Of a stretch of 8,852 nucleotides of DNA, positions 7,297 through 8,852 are shown piece after piece. A program made the translations under genes and the position numbers. Location: the NCBI GenBank assembly GCA_031256305.1, contig JAIRQU010000265.1, positions 1 to 8,852 of the forward strand, in the 5' to 3' direction. Position 1 is the first letter of the stretch, and each line of letters begins with the position of its first letter. Under the pieces are notes generated by a model. It did no database searches. It saw only the letters and a program-made list of their open reading frames with translations, and was not told the DNA's origin. Source of the DNA: Burkholderiaceae bacterium. Lineage in GTDB: Bacteria > Pseudomonadota > Gammaproteobacteria > Burkholderiales > Burkholderiaceae_C.

Positions 7297-7324
7297 AAAA
7301 AAGCGGCCCGCAGGGGCCGCCTTT
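7297..7324 (-). terminator. Intrinsic terminator of the cytochrome c peroxidase gene
   Basis: On the - strand a perfect 7-bp GC-rich stem, GCGGCCC pairing with GGGCCGC (7320-7314 with 7309-7303), encloses a 4-nt loop (CTGC) and is followed at once by six T (7302-7297). The stem can be extended by a G-U and A-U pairs using the AAAG before it. It lies 36 nt after the peroxidase stop at 7361. On the + strand it is followed by only three T, so it is directional, ending peroxidase transcription before the chelatase gene. Confidence 0.9.
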
Positions 7325-7360
7325 GCGCGGAGTCCAACGCTAATGCTGGTGCATGGCCTA

Positions 7361-8383
7361 CTACTTCTGAGCGACGGGCGCGAACGGGTCGGGACGCGGC
7401 GTTTCGTCGTTCGAAGGCGGCAATTGCGGCAACGGGAAGGTGGGCTGGTCGCCGGTGAGGGTTTTCAGAAAAGCGACGATCTGGGCATTTTGATCGGCAG
7501 TGAATTTTTTGCCCAGTTGCAACCAACCCATCGTTTCCACGGCCTGAGTCAGCGTGTTGGCCGAACCGTCATGGAAATAAGGCGGGATCAGCGCCACGTT
7601 ACGCAGCAGCGGCACCTTGAACATCATGCGGTCACTGTCGTCGTGGGTAACGTCGGCGCGGCCTTGGGACGGGTTGGGACTCTTGTATGCATTGACCAGG
7701 CCAAATTTCTGGAAGCTGTTGCCGCCCACGCCCGGACCGTTGTGGCAGGCCACGCAACCGACGCTCTTGAACAACTCGTAGCCCGCCAGTTCGTAATCGG
7801 TGATGGCCGTTTTGTCGCCCTTGAGCCATTTGTCAAAACGCGAGTTGGGCGTGATCAGCGTGGTCTCGAACGCGGCGATAGCATCACCGATTTGTTGAAG
7901 ACTGGCCTTGTCGGTGCCATAGACTTTTTTGAACTCTTCTCGATAGCCGGGAAGAGAGTTGACCATGAGTTCCGCAGCTTCGCTGGTGGTGTTCATCTCG
8001 ATTGGGTTAAGAAGCGGGCCGGTGGCTTGGCTCTCCAGATCCTTGGCGCGGCCATTCCAGAATTGGGCCAGGTTCAACGATGAGTTCAGTACCGTTGGCG
8101 CCCTGATGGCGCCTTTTTGCCAGCGGTCGCCGATGGAAACTTTCAGACCATCGCTGCCGCCCATGCTTAGGTTATGGCAGGAATTGCACGAGATAAAGCC
8201 CGAACGCGACAAACGCGGATCGAAGAAAAGCTGCTTGCCCAGTTCGACCTTGGCCGGATTGGTGATCTTGGGCGCTTCCAGCGGCTGGATGGGTTCCTGC
8301 GCGGCGGCGCGTGCTTGCGTGCCCAAGACGAAAGTCAGTGCGAGCGGGAGAACTGCAAATGCGTGGATGGCTTTGAATGACAT
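7361..8383 (-). CDS. Di-haem cytochrome c peroxidase, periplasmic (340 aa)
   Basis: A bacterial di-haem peroxidase that reduces H2O2 to water in the periplasm with electrons from small c-type cytochromes or cupredoxins. A Sec signal peptide is clear (hydrophobic residues about 8-22, cleavage near Ala26-Ala28). The peroxidatic haem site is CNSCH (66-70) and the electron-transfer haem site CVACH (210-214). Met285 in TMGWLQLG is the expected axial ligand of the second haem. Trp109, Gln119 and Glu129 (NPIEM) match Trp94, Gln104 and Glu114 of the Pseudomonas aeruginosa enzyme, and PYFHDGS is present. The usual distal ligand of the peroxidatic haem (His71 there, in an IGHGWQKG-like motif) is Asp86 here (IGDRWQKG). 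This may remove the need for reductive activation. The start at 8383 has a strong AGGAG site 6 nt upstream, and the gene has its own promoter and terminator. Confidence 0.95.
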   Translation of the reverse strand: MSFKAIHAFAVLPLALTFVLGTQARAAAQEPIQPLEAPKITNPAKVELGKQLFFDPRLSRSGFISCNSCHNLSMGGSDGLKVSIGDRWQKGAIRAPTVLNSSLNLAQFWNGRAKDLESQATGPLLNPIEMNTTSEAAELMVNSLPGYREEFKKVYGTDKASLQQIGDAIAAFETTLITPNSRFDKWLKGDKTAITDYELAGYELFKSVGCVACHNGPGVGGNSFQKFGLVNAYKSPNPSQGRADVTHDDSDRMMFKVPLLRNVALIPPYFHDGSANTLTQAVETMGWLQLGKKFTADQNAQIVAFLKTLTGDQPTFPLPQLPPSNDETPRPDPFAPVAQK

Positions 8384-8389
8384 GAAAAG

Positions 8390-8394
8390 CTCCT
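8390..8394 (-). promoter_or_regulatory. Ribosome-binding site of the cytochrome c peroxidase gene
   Basis: AGGAG on the - strand lies 6 nt before the ATG at 8383, close to ideal spacing. It fixes the start that gives a complete signal peptide. Confidence 0.88.
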
Positions 8395-8400
8395 AAGCAA

Positions 8401-8417
8401 TAACAAAAATAATGTTA
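8401..8417 (-). repeat. AT-rich inverted repeat in the peroxidase leader, possible operator
   Basis: TAACA (8401-8405) and TGTTA (8413-8417) form a perfect 5-bp inverted repeat with a 7-nt A/T spacer. It lies between the -10 box and the ribosome-binding site, just downstream of the expected transcription start. The position and T-N11-A-like symmetry would suit a repressor or LysR-type regulator, but no specific regulator is recognised. The AT-rich context raises the chance of a random match. Confidence 0.35.
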
Positions 8418-8426
8418 CCACTATTG

Positions 8427-8454
8427 ATTGTAGGGAAAAGATAGCTTGCGTCAA
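8427..8454 (-). promoter_or_regulatory. Sigma70-type promoter of the cytochrome c peroxidase gene
   Basis: On the - strand the -35 box TTGACG (8454-8449) and the -10 box TACAAT (8432-8427) each match five of six consensus bases and are 16 nt apart. Transcription should start near 8420, giving a leader of about 35-40 nt before the ATG at 8383. The surrounding gap is much richer in A/T than the coding sequence. A single FNR-like half site, TTGAT on the + strand (8424-8428), overlaps the -10 box, but its partner is missing. Confidence 0.75.
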
Positions 8455-8479
8455 GAGCAACCAAATGACTCAAGCAAGC
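8444..8479. repeat. Imperfect inverted repeat between lptG stop and the peroxidase promoter
   Basis: GCTTGC (8444-8449) and GCAAGC (8474-8479) are perfect 6-bp arms, with a further GAG/CTC pairing inside after mismatches. On the - strand it begins directly after the lptG stop (TAG, 8482-8480) and is followed by TATCTTTT. It could be a weak lptG terminator that overlaps the -35 box of the next promoter. The loop is long, so this is only a candidate. Confidence 0.3.
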
Positions 8480-8852
8480 CTACTGCCGCAGCACCAGCCA
8501 GGTAAAAGCGCCCAGCGACAGGATCGAATACAGAATGCCCGGCGCGGCGGCGGCCAGCCACGGTTCCCAGTTGCGCAGGTTGCCGATGAACCCCGAAAGG
8601 TTGTTGAGCAAAAAGAAGCTGATGCCCACCAGCACCCCCAGAAAGACATAACCGGTGATGTTGCCGGTGCGAAAGTGCAGATAGGCAAAAGGCAAGGCCA
8701 TCACCATCATGACCAGACAGGACAGCGGATAGAACACCTTGCGCCAGAAGGCGATTTGGTAGCGCTGCGTGCTTTGGCCGTTGGCTTGCAGGTGGCGGAT
8801 GTACTCAAACAGCTCGAAGGTCTGCATGCTGTTGGGGTCAAGTACCGCCGCG
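8480..8852 (-). CDS. lptG: LPS export ABC transporter permease LptG, C-terminal part (5' end outside window)
   Basis: The last 123 codons of a YjgP/YjgQ-family permease; the gene enters from the right edge and ends at TAG 8482-8480. LptG with LptF and the ATPase LptB extracts lipopolysaccharide from the inner membrane and passes it along the Lpt bridge. The fragment starts in the end of the periplasmic domain (DPNSMQTFELFEYIRHL, the usual region before the C-terminal membrane bundle). Next comes the conserved RYQIAFWRKVFYPLSCLVMM, with a helix ending in ALPFAY. Two further helices follow, GYVFLGVLVGISFFLLNNL and one near the C-terminus (PGILYSILSLGAFTWLVL). The family is about 360 residues, so about two thirds is missing only because of the window edge. 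I prefer LptG over its paralogue LptF because no second permease follows, and lptF normally precedes lptG. Confidence 0.85.
   Translation of the reverse strand, partial: AAVLDPNSMQTFELFEYIRHLQANGQSTQRYQIAFWRKVFYPLSCLVMMVMALPFAYLHFRTGNITGYVFLGVLVGISFFLLNNLSGFIGNLRNWEPWLAAAAPGILYSILSLGAFTWLVLRQ

Noticed and set aside
7343..8083. A 246-codon open frame on the + strand
   Set aside because: It lies opposite the cytochrome c peroxidase, whose haem motifs, signal peptide, promoter and ribosome-binding site leave no doubt about the coding strand.
8421..8444. FNR, OxyR or Fur sites at the peroxidase promoter
   Set aside because: Only one FNR half site (TTGAT) exists. The CTAT/ATAG arms are 16 nt apart instead of the OxyR spacing, and no Fur-like 19-mer is seen.
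1..8852. Insertion sequences, CRISPR arrays, tRNA/rRNA genes, toxin-antitoxin or defence genes
   Set aside because: No transposase, long direct or terminal repeats, spaced repeat arrays or RNA gene sequences were recognised; the window is housekeeping DNA.

Overview
The window looks like ordinary chromosome of a betaproteobacterium, most likely Burkholderiales or a close relative. The evidence is a GC-rich sequence with strong G/C third-position bias, a nuo operon tail continuing directly into a DUF2818 gene, an ADP-ribose-type NUDIX hydrolase and a DUF1178 zinc-ribbon gene, and a Gram-negative lptG. The species cannot be named from the sequence alone. No mobile element, CRISPR array, tRNA or rRNA was found.

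Left part (1-6688, + strand): the distal end of the respiratory complex I operon. It holds the last 51 codons of nuoK, then complete nuoL, nuoM and nuoN, the three Mrp-antiporter-like proton-pumping subunits. All keep the key transmembrane Glu/Lys residues. After short gaps come a small three-helix membrane protein (DUF2818), a NUDIX hydrolase and a DUF1178 protein whose start codon overlaps the NUDIX stop (ATGA). All seven read the same way with gaps of 25 nt or less, so they are probably co-transcribed from a promoter outside the window.

Middle (6689-7360): a 98-nt convergent gap without a clear terminator; then, on the - strand, a short CbiX/SirB-type chelatase that must start at GTG; then a 187-nt spacer with that gene's ribosome-binding site and the intrinsic terminator of the next gene upstream.

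Right part (7361-8852, - strand): a periplasmic di-haem cytochrome c peroxidase that is a well-delimited single-gene transcription unit, with a near-consensus sigma70 promoter, strong ribosome-binding site and hairpin-plus-T terminator. Beyond it is the C-terminal third of lptG, running off the right edge.

Functionally, complex I feeds electrons from NADH into the quinone pool and pumps protons. The peroxidase removes periplasmic hydrogen peroxide with electrons from c-type cytochromes. The chelatase inserts metal into a tetrapyrrole (sirohaem or cobalamin branch). LptG exports lipopolysaccharide. The least explained parts are the DUF2818-NUDIX-DUF1178 trio attached to complex I, and an aspartate in the peroxidase where the classical enzyme has its peroxidatic-haem distal histidine.
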